DNA from: Methylobacterium bullatum
GTDB lineage: Bacteria; Pseudomonadota; Alphaproteobacteria; Rhizobiales; Beijerinckiaceae
Assembly: GCA_902712845.1 (NCBI GenBank)
Contig: LR743504.1
Span: 1,896,001-1,960,000, forward strand
Direction: 5' to 3'
DNA: 64,000 nucleotides
A program made the translations under genes and the position numbers. A model generated the notes under the pieces. It did not search any database. It had not been told where the DNA came from and saw nothing but the letters and a program-made list of their open reading frames with translations. Of the stretch, positions 34,322-43,282 are shown piece after piece. Position 1 is the stretch's first letter, and every line of letters starts with the position of its first letter.

Positions 34322-35194
34322 TCACAGATAGGGGGGCGACGCCGTAGCGGCAACGGCGGCGGTTTGCTTCGCCTCCTCGATGCCGGGAGCGTCTCCGAAT
34401 CGTCCGTGCCGGATGAAGCGTAGCGAAGCGGTGATCGCGGCGCGGTTCAGGATCATCAGGTCGTGGGTGGTGTGGAGGGTGAGGTGGTCGCTCATGCCGG
34501 AGACCCGCGTCCGCGCCACGCTCACGCGTCCGTCATTGGGGCGGGGCAGGATCATGAAGGATTCGATCAGCCAGACCGAACGGTCCGCCGCGATGACCCC
34601 CAGGGGAAAATCGACATCGCCGAGGAGCGTGGTGAGGGCCTCCGAGCGGTGGGTGGTGAGTTGTGCCCCCGCCGGCCCGAAGAACAGCCGGTATGGCCTC
34701 ATCCGATGGAGAAAGTCCGCCACCTCACTGCCTCCGTTCGGCGGTCCCAGCATCACCACACGGCCGAGATTGGCCGGGCGATGCCGGGTGATGAGCCCCC
34801 GCGCCACGAGTCCGCCCATGGAATGGGTGACGAAATGCAGGCGGCGGAGGCCGGACGCGAACGCCGTCACCTGGGGCGCAGCGCCCTCGACGATCGTCTG
34901 GATCGTGGCCTTTCGCCCGGGGTAGTCGAGGTTGAGGGTCTGGTACCCCTCGGCGCGAAATGCACGCTCCATGCGACCGAGGGAGGCCGAGCGCCGCGCG
35001 ATGCCGTGAAGCAGCACGATGCCCTCGGCACCGTCCGTCTGCCTGGCGTCCGCGCTCCTGCCGTTGAGGTCGACTGGCGAAGCCGTCATCGGGTTGCTCC
35101 CCGCCGCACTGCGCCCGACACTCGCCGGGGCGGCGGTTGAGGTAGTGCCGGCGCTCGCCATGACGCAAGCGAGGAAACGCACGATGCCGGCCAC
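34322..35194 (-). CDS. Exported alpha/beta-hydrolase, triacylglycerol-lipase-like
   Basis: The core has IVLLHGIARRSASLGRM, then YPGRKATIQ, the nucleophile elbow VTHSMGGLVARG, and VMLGPPNGGSEVADFL, a pattern of bacterial lipases/esterases with an oxyanion hole at HGI. A final HTTHDLMILN may give the catalytic His. The start is uncertain: GTG 35194 gives a signal-peptide-like leader (VRFLACVMASAG), ATG 35161 starts inside it. With 35194 the protein is about 290 residues and begins six bases from the divergent MFS start. Substrate unknown. Confidence 0.78.
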   Translation of the reverse strand: MAGIVRFLACVMASAGTTSTAAPASVGRSAAGSNPMTASPVDLNGRSADARQTDGAEGIVLLHGIARRSASLGRMERAFRAEGYQTLNLDYPGRKATIQTIVEGAAPQVTAFASGLRRLHFVTHSMGGLVARGLITRHRPANLGRVVMLGPPNGGSEVADFLHRMRPYRLFFGPAGAQLTTHRSEALTTLLGDVDFPLGVIAADRSVWLIESFMILPRPNDGRVSVARTRVSGMSDHLTLHTTHDLMILNRAAITASLRFIRHGRFGDAPGIEEAKQTAAVAATASPPYL

Positions 35195-35200
35195 ACTCGC

Positions 35201-36394
35201 GTGAGCGACCGAACCGACGACCGTCGGCTGCTGGCCGGCCATCTCGCCCTCTTCGTCGCGCTCTATGCCGGATACGGGGCGCTCTCGCCATTCCTGCCGC
35301 TGTTCCTCGAACGGCGTGGGCTGCCCGCGCACGAGATCGCCTGGCTCCTCGCCCTCGCGATCCTGCTGCGGATGGGGGCGGGACCGCTCGCCGGGTGGAT
35401 CGCCGACCGGTGGGGCATCGTCCGCCCGGTCCTGGCCGGTGCGGCCGTGCTCGCGGGGCTTTCCGCCTTCGGGCACCTCGCGGCGACGGGATTCGCGGCC
35501 CTGCTCGTCGTCGGCCTCGCCTATGCCGTCCTCACCGCCCCCCTGGCGCCGTTCAGCGACGCCCTCGCCCTGGCCGCCCCGCGAAACGCCCGGCGCTTCG
35601 TCTATGGCTGGGTGAGGGGCGCCGGCTCGGCCGCCTTCATCCTCGCGACGAGCCTGGTCGGCTGGCTGGTGCCGGGGTTCGGGATCGAGGCCGCGATCCT
35701 GATCGGGGGCGGTCTCTTTGTCGCCGCCGGTCTCGCTGCGACTGGACTTGGGACGGTCAGACCGCCGGAGGTGGCGGCCAGACCGATGCCGCCGCGGGGC
35801 TTCTCGGAGGTGTTGGCGAACCGGCGCTTCCGTCGCGTCGTCTTGGCGGCCTCCCTCGTCATGGGCGCGCATGCCATGCACGATGCCTTCGCGATGATCC
35901 TGTGGAGCCGGAACTCCATCCCGGCCGGGATCGCTGGCCTACTCTGGTCGGAGGCGGTGGCGGCGGAGATCCTCGTCTTCCTCCTCGCCGGGCCGTGGAT
36001 CCTGAGGCGGCTGGATCCGGGTCGGGCGATCGGGCTGGCGGCCGTCGCCGGGGCATTGCGATGGGGGATCGGTGCCGAGACCGTGGCACTCCCGGCGCTC
36101 GTCGCGATCCAGTGCCTGCACGGGCTCACCTTCGCGCTCCTGCATCTCGCCTGCCTGAAGGAGATCGGCCGCTGCGTGCCGCCAGACCTCACCGCCACCG
36201 CGCTGACGCTCTACGGTCCCCTCGGGCTCGGCCTGTCCTCTGCCTTGTTCACGCTTGCGGCCGGTCCGCTCTTCGCCGCTTACGGGGCGTCGGGGTTCTG
36301 GGCCATGAGCGCGGTCAGCCTCACGGCCCTTCCGGTGGCCGTCCTTCTGGCGCGCGGCGACCGGTCGCGATCGGGCGAGAGAGTACATAGATAG
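35201..36394 (+). CDS. MFS transporter, HcaT/MFS_1-like
   Basis: A 397-residue protein with 12 hydrophobic segments, starting at GTG 35201. The N-terminus LALFVALYAGYGALSPFLPLFLERRGL and AGPLAGWIADRWG identify the MFS_1-like group that includes the 3-phenylpropionate permease HcaT and LacY-like proteins. The middle has GWVRGAGSAAFILATSLVGWL. The real substrate is unknown. It is divergent from the lipase-like gene and lies 26 bases before priA, with which it may be cotranscribed. Confidence 0.82.
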   Translation: MSDRTDDRRLLAGHLALFVALYAGYGALSPFLPLFLERRGLPAHEIAWLLALAILLRMGAGPLAGWIADRWGIVRPVLAGAAVLAGLSAFGHLAATGFAALLVVGLAYAVLTAPLAPFSDALALAAPRNARRFVYGWVRGAGSAAFILATSLVGWLVPGFGIEAAILIGGGLFVAAGLAATGLGTVRPPEVAARPMPPRGFSEVLANRRFRRVVLAASLVMGAHAMHDAFAMILWSRNSIPAGIAGLLWSEAVAAEILVFLLAGPWILRRLDPGRAIGLAAVAGALRWGIGAETVALPALVAIQCLHGLTFALLHLACLKEIGRCVPPDLTATALTLYGPLGLGLSSALFTLAAGPLFAAYGASGFWAMSAVSLTALPVAVLLARGDRSRSGERVHR

Positions 36395-36420
36395 AACATG
36401 GTTCCCATGCAGAAGAGCCC

Positions 36421-38604
36421 ATGCCCAGCGTCGCCGATATCCTAATCCCGCTCGCGCTCGACAACGCCTACAGCTACGCCGTGCCCGCCGGGCTGGTTCT
36501 GGCCCCCGGCGACGTAGTGCAGGTGCCGCTCGGGCCGCGTGAGACGGTGGGGGTGGTCTGGCAGGTGACGGAGAGTCCCGGCGGCTCGAACCTGCGGCCG
36601 GTGACGGGGCGGGTCGAGGCGCCGCCCCTGTCCGACCCCTTGCGCGAACTGGTGGATTGGCTCGCCCGCTACACCCTGGCGCCGAAGGGCTCGGCTCTGG
36701 CCATGGCCCTGCGCCTGCCCGACGAGGCGGCGCGCGGCGAGACCTCGCGGATCGGCGTGCGCGGTTCGGGCAAGCCGCCCGCCCGGCCGACGGCGGCGCG
36801 GATGAAGGTGCTGGCGGTCACCGCCGATGGGACGATGCGCGGCAAGAGCGCGCTCGCCAAGGAGGCCGGCGTCTCGCTCAGCGTGGTCGACGGCCTCATC
36901 GACGACGGCGCCCTCGAAGCCGTCGCCCTCGCGCCGGAGCCGGTGGCGCTCCCGCCCGATCCGGACCATCCCCGCGTTCCCCTGTCGGAGGCGCAAGGAG
37001 AGGCGGCACTGGATCTGATCGCCCGTGCCTTCCAAGCCTCGGAGGGTGAGGCGGCGAAAGCGCCGACGATCCTCCTCGAAGGCGTCACCGGTTCGGGCAA
37101 GACGGAGGTCTATTTCGAGGCCGTGGCCGAAGCCGTCCGGCGCGGGCACCAGGCACTCATCCTGATGCCGGAGATCGCGCTCACGGCGCAGTTCCTTGAC
37201 CGGTTCGCCGAGCGGTTCGGCGTTCGTCCGGCGACTTGGCACTCGGGCATCGGGTCGAAGCGCCGCGAGCGCCTGCGCGCCGGCGTGGCGGCGGGCGAGG
37301 TCGCGGTTGTGGTCGGCGCCCGCTCGGCCCTGTTCCTGCCCTTCCGCGATCTCGGCCTCGTCGTGGTCGATGAGGAGCACGAGGCCGCCTACAAGCAGGA
37401 GGACGGCGTGCATTACCATGCCCGCGACATGGCGGTGGTGCGCGGTCGTCTCGAGAACTGCCCGGTGGTCCTCGCTTCGGCGACGCCCTCCATCGAGACC
37501 AAGGTCAATGCCGAGAAGGGGCGCTACGCCCATATCGTCCTGCCCGAGCGGTTCGGCGGGCGGCGGCTACCGGACATCCATGCCATCGACATGCGCCTCG
37601 ACAAGCCGGAGAAGGGCCGCTTCCTCGCCCCGCCCCTGGTCAACGCCGTGCGCGCTACTATCGAGGCCGGCGATCAGGCTCTGCTGTTCCTCAACCGCCG
37701 TGGCTATGCGCCGCTCACCTTGTGCCGAGCCTGCGGCCACCGCTACCAGTGCCGCAACTGCTCGACTTGGCTGGTGGAGCATCGCTTCCGCCGGGCGCTG
37801 GTCTGCCACCAATGCGGCTACGCCGAGCGCCGGCCCGACGCCTGCACCGAATGCGGCACGTTCGACAACCTGACCCCCTGTGGGCCGGGGGTGGAGCGCA
37901 TCGCCGAGGAAGTGACGGAGCTGTTTCCCGGCAAGCGCGTCATCGTGCTCTCCTCCGACTTTCCCGGCGGGGCCGAGCGCCTGCGCGCCGAATTGCAGAG
38001 TGTCGCCGACGGGGAATGCGACATCGTCATCGGCACCCAGCTCGTCGCCAAGGGTCACAACTTCCCGCATCTGACCCTGGTCGGCGTGCTCGATGCCGAT
38101 ATCGGCCTGACATCCGGCGATCCGCGTGCGGCGGAGAGGACCTTCCAGCTGCTCCAGCAGGTGACGGGCCGTGCCGGACGCGGCGACAAGCCGGGCCGTG
38201 CCCTGGTCCAGACCTACCAGCCGGATCATCCGGTGATCGCGGCTCTGCTCTCCGGCGATGCTACGCGATTCTACGAGGAGGAGATCACCTCGCGGGAGGC
38301 CGCCGGTCTGCCGCCGTTCGGTCGGCTCGCCGCCCTCATCGTGTCGGCCAACGAGCGGGAGGTGGCGGAAGCGCATGGACAGGCCCTGGCGCGGGCCGCC
38401 GAACCGCCGGAGGGCATCATGGTGCTGGGGCCGGCCGAGGCCCCTCTCGCGCTGATCCGAGGACGCTACCGGTTCCGGCTGCTGGTGAAGACCCAGCGGG
38501 CCGTCGATCTCCAGGCCTATCTGCGCGACTGGCTCGGGCGCGGGCCGAAGGTTCGCGGCAACGTGAAGGTCGCCATCGACGTGGACCCCCAGAGTTTCCT
38601 ATAA
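36421..38604 (+). CDS. priA: Primosomal replication restart helicase PriA
   Basis: 3'-5' DNA helicase that reloads the replisome at collapsed forks. The 727-residue protein is full length. The N-terminal DNA-binding domain opens with ADILIPLALDNAYSYAVP. The helicase core has GVTGSGKTEVYFEAV, DEEHEAAYKQEDGVHYHARD and LASATPSIET. Eight cysteines bind two zinc ions: CRAC, CRNC, CHQC and CTEC. The C-terminal lobe has GTQLVAKGHNFPHLTLVGVLDADIGL and QVTGRAGRGDKPG. It follows the MFS gene by 26 bases. Confidence 0.97.
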   Translation: MPSVADILIPLALDNAYSYAVPAGLVLAPGDVVQVPLGPRETVGVVWQVTESPGGSNLRPVTGRVEAPPLSDPLRELVDWLARYTLAPKGSALAMALRLPDEAARGETSRIGVRGSGKPPARPTAARMKVLAVTADGTMRGKSALAKEAGVSLSVVDGLIDDGALEAVALAPEPVALPPDPDHPRVPLSEAQGEAALDLIARAFQASEGEAAKAPTILLEGVTGSGKTEVYFEAVAEAVRRGHQALILMPEIALTAQFLDRFAERFGVRPATWHSGIGSKRRERLRAGVAAGEVAVVVGARSALFLPFRDLGLVVVDEEHEAAYKQEDGVHYHARDMAVVRGRLENCPVVLASATPSIETKVNAEKGRYAHIVLPERFGGRRLPDIHAIDMRLDKPEKGRFLAPPLVNAVRATIEAGDQALLFLNRRGYAPLTLCRACGHRYQCRNCSTWLVEHRFRRALVCHQCGYAERRPDACTECGTFDNLTPCGPGVERIAEEVTELFPGKRVIVLSSDFPGGAERLRAELQSVADGECDIVIGTQLVAKGHNFPHLTLVGVLDADIGLTSGDPRAAERTFQLLQQVTGRAGRGDKPGRALVQTYQPDHPVIAALLSGDATRFYEEEITSREAAGLPPFGRLAALIVSANEREVAEAHGQALARAAEPPEGIMVLGPAEAPLALIRGRYRFRLLVKTQRAVDLQAYLRDWLGRGPKVRGNVKVAIDVDPQSFL

Positions 38605-38655
38605 GTCTGGTCCGACGTTCGCATGGTGCGTTCGACCCGACCAGGAGTGCTGCAC

Positions 38656-39015
38656 GTGCTGACCTACACCAAGACACCGGACTCGAACGTGGCCGAAATC
38701 GTCGTCGACGGTCAGATCACCGATCAGGACATGAACACCGTCATCACCGCCATGCAGGCCGATCTCGACAAGGGCGGCAAGCTCAAGCTGCTGGAGGACG
38801 TGCGCGAGTTCAAGGGCATGGAGCCGGCGGCCTTCTTCAAGGACGTTCGCTTCGGCCTCGCCATGATGAAGGGCGTCAGTCACGTCGCCCTGGTCACGGA
38901 CGCGTCCTGGCTGCGCATGGTCGCCGACACGTTCGGCAAGGTCTCGCCGGCCAAGATCAAGACGTTCGACCGCGCCCATATCGACGAGGCGCGGAGCTGG
39001 CTCGCCGCTGCCTGA
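38656..39015 (+). CDS. SpoIIAA-like / STAS-fold protein
   Basis: About 119 residues from GTG 38656, which has CCAGGAG eight bases upstream; an ATG at 38623 would add 11 residues. The pattern AEIVVDGQITDQDMNTVITAMQADL, then KLKLLEDVREFKGMEP, FFKDVRFGLAMM and VSHVALVTDASWLRMV fits the SpoIIAA-like (PF11964) family, which has a STAS fold. These proteins may bind lipids or act in regulation; the exact role is not known. It follows priA by about 50 bases and converges on the exported-protein gene three bases after its stop. Confidence 0.8.
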   Translation: MLTYTKTPDSNVAEIVVDGQITDQDMNTVITAMQADLDKGGKLKLLEDVREFKGMEPAAFFKDVRFGLAMMKGVSHVALVTDASWLRMVADTFGKVSPAKIKTFDRAHIDEARSWLAAA

Positions 39016-39018
39016 CGA

Positions 39019-39411
39019 CTAATCCGCCTGGGCGGTGCGCGTCGCCTGACGCCGCGCCGTCCAGCGGCCGGAGCACAGGGACGACACTTTCCAGATGCCG
39101 CTGCCCGAGTTCGACTGGAGCCGGCCCGAGACCGCGCCCGTGGCGGTGCCGTTCGAGACGCTGAGGCCCAGGGTGCCGTCCGCACCCACTCGGCCCGTGA
39201 GGCTGGCGTTCTGTCCGGTGGCGAGGCGCACCTGCCCCTCCTGCACCGAGACCGAGTAGCTGTAGCGGCTGTCACAGACCATCCCGCTCTCCGTCACGAG
39301 GTCCACCGACCATGCACCGTTGAAGGTGCCGGCATCGCGCGCGGCGGCCGGCAGCATGACGGCCGAGGACAGGCTGGCTCCGAGGAGCAGAAGAGCGGCG
39401 GAGTTAGGCAT
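39019..39411 (-). CDS. Small exported hypothetical protein, beta-rich
   Basis: A 130-residue protein with a signal peptide (LLLLGASLSSAVMLPAAA, cleavage near residue 24). The mature part has the regular strand pattern GTFNGAWSVDL, YSYSVSVQEGQVRLA, SLTGRVGADGTLGLSV, ATGAVSGRL, SGIWKV. Two cysteines (GMVCDS and SSLCSG) probably form a disulfide, and it ends with an Arg-rich GRWTARRQATR. This resembles small periplasmic beta-barrel proteins common in Methylobacterium and Bradyrhizobium, but I cannot name a family. ATG 39411 is chosen for the signal peptide. Confidence 0.72.
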   Translation of the reverse strand: MPNSAALLLLGASLSSAVMLPAAARDAGTFNGAWSVDLVTESGMVCDSRYSYSVSVQEGQVRLATGQNASLTGRVGADGTLGLSVSNGTATGAVSGRLQSNSGSGIWKVSSLCSGRWTARRQATRTAQAD

Positions 39412-39712
39412 GCATGATCCTTCGACATAAGCGCCCGGTTCAACCCGGCCCATGACGGCCCGACGGCATTCCGAGAAAACGTTCAATGATGAGTGGTCGT
39501 AGGATACGTAACGAAGCGGCAGGATTGTGACGAGCGGCGCAATTGGAAGTCCAGAAGGATGGATGATCTGATCTGAACCTGCGCTCAGTGACGTAGGTGA
39601 GGCCATTTAACTTGGCTGTTACAGGGGAGTGGATAATGCGTTCGCGGTATCACTCTCGCGCGTCAGCGGACAAGCTGGGACATCTTGCCCTCGCGTTGCT
39701 CCGCGTCTCTGC
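39412..39712. other. Intergenic, lower-GC stretch
   Basis: About 300 bases between the minus-strand exported-protein gene and the 3' end of the asparaginase gene. It should contain the promoter of the former. Base composition drops at 39460-39640. I see no convincing hairpin terminator, operator or small gene. Confidence 0.45.
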
Positions 39713-40711
39713 TCAGCGGTCGTAGAACGCCTGCAACGCCGCGCGCTCGCGGGTGATCGGCAGGGCGAGCAGCGCCAGCACCCGTGCCTTGTCCGGTGAT
39801 AGGTCATCGGCGAAGATCGCCCCCGCCTCACGCAAGGTCTGGCCGCCGCCCTTGAAGCCGTAGACGGGCAACGCGCGGCCATCGGCCAACTGGCTCGCCA
39901 CGATCACCACCACGCCCTGCGCCGCAGCCTCGACCACCGCATCGTGCATAGCATCGTTGACGTTGCCGAAGCCGTAGGCGGCGAGCACCACGGCGTCGGC
40001 ACCGCTTTCCACGGCGTGGCGAAGCTGTGATCCGTCGGCACCGGCCACCATCGGCACCACGTCGATACGGGGCAATGCCGCCGGGAGTGGGAACGTCTGG
40101 CGTCGGAGGGACTTTCGCGAGAAGACCACGCGGTCCTCGTCCACGGTGCCGAGGAAGCCGACGGCGCCGGAGTTGAACGTCTCCACATTGTTGGTGTGGG
40201 TCTTCCGCACTTCGCGGGCGGCGTTGATGTTGTGGTTGAGCGTCACCGTCACGCCCATGTCGCGTGCCCCCGGCGCCAGAATCTGGCGCACGGCGTTGAG
40301 CAGGTTGCGGCCGCCGTCGCCGTCCGGATCGGAGGCGTTGCGCTGCGCCCCGATAACCACCACCGGCTTGTCGCCGGTCAGGGTCAGGTCGAGAAAGTAC
40401 GCGGTCTGGTCGAGGGTGTCGGTGCCGTGGAGGACCACCACCCCACTGATGTCGTCCCGCGTGAGCAGGCTTTCCACCGTGCGGGTCAGGTCGGGCCAAA
40501 GGGCAGGACCCATATAGGCGCTCGGCAGGTTGGCGAACTCCACCGCCTCGATCGTCGCGAGCCGGGCGAGGCCCGGCACCGCCGCCACCAGATCGGCCCC
40601 CGAGAGGGCCGGCACCGGGGCGCCGGTCTCGGGGTCGTTCTTCATGGCGATGGTGCCGCCCGTGGCGACGATGGCCACGCGCGGCAGGGCAGTCTTCGCG
40701 GATCGGGTCAC
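39713..40711 (-). CDS. L-asparaginase family protein
   Basis: Hydrolyses asparagine to aspartate and ammonia, or a related amide. The 332-residue protein has both active-site signatures: VAIVATGGTIAM with the nucleophile Thr, and VVVLHGTDTLDQTAYFLDL with the Thr-Asp pair. GAQRNASDPDGDGGRNLL and VVLAAYGFGNVNDAM are also typical. GTG 40711 (VTRSAKTALPRVAIV) is taken as the start because sequence before it overlaps the Trm112 gene. No signal peptide, so it is probably cytoplasmic. It lies 10 bases after the Trm112 gene on the same strand and may be the last gene of the cnoX cluster transcript. Confidence 0.9.
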   Translation of the reverse strand: MTRSAKTALPRVAIVATGGTIAMKNDPETGAPVPALSGADLVAAVPGLARLATIEAVEFANLPSAYMGPALWPDLTRTVESLLTRDDISGVVVLHGTDTLDQTAYFLDLTLTGDKPVVVIGAQRNASDPDGDGGRNLLNAVRQILAPGARDMGVTVTLNHNINAAREVRKTHTNNVETFNSGAVGFLGTVDEDRVVFSRKSLRRQTFPLPAALPRIDVVPMVAGADGSQLRHAVESGADAVVLAAYGFGNVNDAMHDAVVEAAAQGVVVIVASQLADGRALPVYGFKGGGQTLREAGAIFADDLSPDKARVLALLALPITRERAALQAFYDR

Positions 40712-40721
40712 GGATGCCGGC

Positions 40722-40925
40722 TCAGTCGAGGGGACGCGCCTCTTCGGGCAGCATGATCGGGATACCGTCACGGATCGGGTAGGCGAGCTTGGCCGAACGG
40801 CTCACCAGTTCCTGGCGGACGGAATCGTATTCCAGCGTCTGCTTGGTCAGGGGGCAGACCAGGAGCTCGAGGAGCTTCGGATCGACGCGCGTGGCTTCCA
40901 CGGCGGTGGGGATTTCGTCGGTCAT
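40722..40925 (-). CDS. Trm112-family small protein (YcaR-like)
   Basis: A 67-residue protein. [17 protein letters not shown], then [26 protein letters not shown], is the pattern of bacterial Trm112/YcaR proteins; the second zinc cysteine pair found in many members is reduced here to the single Cys of VCPLT. The eukaryotic relative activates methyltransferases; the bacterial role is unclear. It lies 24 bases downstream of the LON-domain gene in a cluster conserved across alphaproteobacteria. Confidence 0.9.
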   Translation of the reverse strand: MTDEIPTAVEATRVDPKLLELLVCPLTKQTLEYDSVRQELVSRSAKLAYPIRDGIPIMLPEEARPLD

Positions 40926-40949
40926 CGTTACTGTCCTCGGGTCGCGGCT

Positions 40950-41618
40950 TCACTGCAGGGTCGGCTCTGACCCCGATCCGCGCACCAACTCCATCTCGGT
41001 CACCGCAATCAAGACCTCCGCGCGGGTCTTGAGGTCGGCCGCCTCCAGCATCGCCTGTTTTTCGCGCGAGCCGAACGGGCTCATCATGCAGAGCGCGTTG
41101 ACGAGGGCCTCGTTCGGCGCCTCGTCTATGCCGGCCCAGTCGACCTTGAGGTCGTTCACCTCGACAAAGTCCTTCAGCGCCTTGAGGACGCCGTCGCGGT
41201 CCACCGCGTCCTCGCCCGCCCGCGGTTCGAAGTCGCTGAGGAAGTCGTCGTAGGAGACCTGGCAGCGCCGGTAACGGGTGGTGGTGGCGAGTTCGCCCTC
41301 GACGCGAAACCGCGCGATGCCCGTGAGCGAGATGAGGTAGCGCCCGTCGCCGGTCTCGGCGAATTGGGTGATCCGGCCGAGGCAGCCGACGCGGAAGAGT
41401 TTGGGCGTCATCGGCGACGATCCGCTTTCCACGTCGGGCTGGATCATGCCGATGACGCGATCGGTCCTCAGGGCGTCGTCCACCATGGCGAGATAGCGCG
41501 GCTCGAAGATGTTCAGCGGCATCTGTCCGCGGGGCAGGAGCAGAGCGCCGGGCAGGGGGAAGACCGGGATGACGCCGGGGCAGTCGCCCGGTCCCTTGTA
41601 GCCCGCATGGGTGCTCAT
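40950..41618 (-). CDS. LON substrate-binding-domain protein
   Basis: A 222-residue protein made of only the N-terminal domain of Lon protease: IPVFPLPGALLLPRGQMPLNIF, FEPRYLAMVDDAL, IGMIQPD, VGCLGRITQFAETGDGRYLISLTGIARFRV. The ATPase and protease parts are absent, which is normal for this stand-alone family. Its role is unknown but its constant position next to CnoX and Trm112 genes suggests proteostasis. It follows cnoX by 28 bases. Confidence 0.93.
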   Translation of the reverse strand: MSTHAGYKGPGDCPGVIPVFPLPGALLLPRGQMPLNIFEPRYLAMVDDALRTDRVIGMIQPDVESGSSPMTPKLFRVGCLGRITQFAETGDGRYLISLTGIARFRVEGELATTTRYRRCQVSYDDFLSDFEPRAGEDAVDRDGVLKALKDFVEVNDLKVDWAGIDEAPNEALVNALCMMSPFGSREKQAMLEAADLKTRAEVLIAVTEMELVRGSGSEPTLQ

Positions 41619-41646
41619 CGCGTCTCTCCGCCCCGGCGTTGATGCG

Positions 41647-42576
41647 TCATGCGAAGACCAGCGTCGACAGTCGCCGCCGGCCCCGGATCGAAGCCTTGTC
41701 CATGAGGCCCCAGGCCTCGAAGAACGTGAGGAGCTGCTTGCGGGCCGCCCCGTCGTTCCAGGTCTTGTCCCGCCGCTCGATCTCGATCAGCTCGTCCACC
41801 GCCTCGTCGCGCTTGCCGAGACCGTTGAGGCCGAGGGCGAAATCGAAGCGGGCCTGGAAATCGGCAGGATCGGCGGCGATGCGTTGCTGGAACACGCCAA
41901 GATCACCGAGGGAGGCCGCCTGTTCGGCAAGCTCCACCGCCGCGCGGATGCTTGCCAGGGCCGGGTCACCGGTCTTTTCGGGCGGCGCCATGTCGAGGAT
42001 CTGGCGCGCGTTGGCGACCTCGCCGGAATCGAGTTGGATCTTCGCGAGGGCAGCCAGGGCCACGAGATTCTCCGGCTCCTGCCCGAGGACGGCGGCATAG
42101 AGTTCGGAGGCGCCTGCCATGTCGCCTTCGCCAAGGGCTGCTTCGGCCTCGGTCATCATCGCCTCCACCGGCGTCGGGCCGGCAGGACCGGCCAGACGCG
42201 CGATGAACTCCTTGATCTCGCTTTCCGGCAGCGCCCCGACGAACCCGTCCACGGGACGTCCCTTGTCGATGGCGATGACGGCAGGGATCGATTGCAGCCC
42301 GAGTTGCTGGCTGATCTGCGACCAGATCGCCGGGTTCTCGTCGATATTCACCTTAGCGAGGATGACGGCGCCCTTGGCCGCGGTCACGGCCTTCTCCAGC
42401 AACGGAGTCAGCTGCTTGCAGGGGCCGCACCACGTCGCCCAGAAATCCACCAGCACCGGCTGCTGCAGGGAGGCGGTGATGACCTCATCGCGGAACGTCG
42501 CGGTGGTGACGTCCTTGATGAGGTTCGCGGGACCGCCGGCGGGGCTCGCCCCGGCGGTGGAAACGTCGTTCAGCAT
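41647..42576 (-). CDS. cnoX: Thioredoxin-TPR co-chaperone CnoX
   Basis: CnoX (YbbN) is a thioredoxin-fold chaperedoxin that holds clients under oxidative stress and passes them to GroEL. The 309-residue protein has an N-terminal thioredoxin domain (about 20-125) with VLVDFWATWCGPCKQL, so unlike E. coli YbbN both active-site cysteines are present. Helical TPR-like repeats follow (EAEAALGEGDMAGASELYAAVL; LVALAALAKIQLDSGE). First gene of the CnoX, LON, Trm112 cluster. ATG 42576 gives a 20-residue polar leader. Confidence 0.93.
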   Translation of the reverse strand: MLNDVSTAGASPAGGPANLIKDVTTATFRDEVITASLQQPVLVDFWATWCGPCKQLTPLLEKAVTAAKGAVILAKVNIDENPAIWSQISQQLGLQSIPAVIAIDKGRPVDGFVGALPESEIKEFIARLAGPAGPTPVEAMMTEAEAALGEGDMAGASELYAAVLGQEPENLVALAALAKIQLDSGEVANARQILDMAPPEKTGDPALASIRAAVELAEQAASLGDLGVFQQRIAADPADFQARFDFALGLNGLGKRDEAVDELIEIERRDKTWNDGAARKQLLTFFEAWGLMDKASIRGRRRLSTLVFA

Positions 42577-42746
42577 GCCATCCTCAACTCTCGCACTCGG
42601 ATCGACGGAACGGATGCCGCCGGTGGCCGATTAGACTCGTCCAAGCCCTAGATGGGCGCCCCGGATCCGCTGGACCAGAGCGGTACTCGGGCTATTCACA
42701 CCATCCCGGCTTCTGCGCGCCTCGGCCGTCTTGCAGCACCACCGCG

Positions 42747-43223
42747 TCAGGGTTTCGGTGCGCCGGGAGGCGTTTTCGCGTCCGTGACGAAACGGGCCTC
42801 GTAGCGTCCCTTGGCGGAGGTCGCCTCGCAGGTGATCGCGGTCTTGCCCTCCTGCGGGTTGCTGAAGCTGCACGACCCGACGGCCGCCAGCGGTCCGCGA
42901 ACCACGCCCTCGTCGGTCTTCTCGCCTGGAACGACGAGATTGATCGGCTGCAGCGCGTCGGTTTCCTCCGTCCGCTCCTGCTGTGCCCCGCTGCCGCTGA
43001 AGCTCAGGGACCGACCGTCCCAGGCGGAGAAGTCGAAACTCGTCCGGTTGCGGGACACGGTGTTCATCATCGTGTCCTTGCAGTTCTGGCTCACGTCCAA
43101 TCCCGCCACGATCAGCTTCTCGCATGTGCCTTCGAGCTTGATCGCGGTCTGGGCGCCCGCAGGACTTACCATGGCGGCAAGGACGGCGAGGACGGGCAGG
43201 GTGAGAGCGGATGGTGTCTTCAT
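42747..43223 (-). CDS. Exported hypothetical protein with four cysteines
   Basis: A 158-residue protein with a clear signal peptide (MKTPSALTLPVLAVLAAM, cleavage near SPAGA/Q). The mature part has four cysteines (EGTCEK, SQNCKD, VGSCSF, AITCEA) in two close pairs and alternating strands such as RTSFDFSAWDGRSLSFSG. It ends in a Pro/Lys tail. A beta-rich periplasmic protein with two disulfides is likely. I do not recognise a family. It lies between cnoX and the glutathione reductase gene, all on the minus strand but with gaps that allow separate promoters. Confidence 0.7.
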   Translation of the reverse strand: MKTPSALTLPVLAVLAAMVSPAGAQTAIKLEGTCEKLIVAGLDVSQNCKDTMMNTVSRNRTSFDFSAWDGRSLSFSGSGAQQERTEETDALQPINLVVPGEKTDEGVVRGPLAAVGSCSFSNPQEGKTAITCEATSAKGRYEARFVTDAKTPPGAPKP

Positions 43224-43282
43224 GGCGCTGATGTATGTCCGTCGTCGGATCTGTCGAGGGCAATGTCGCGAAGGTCGCGGCG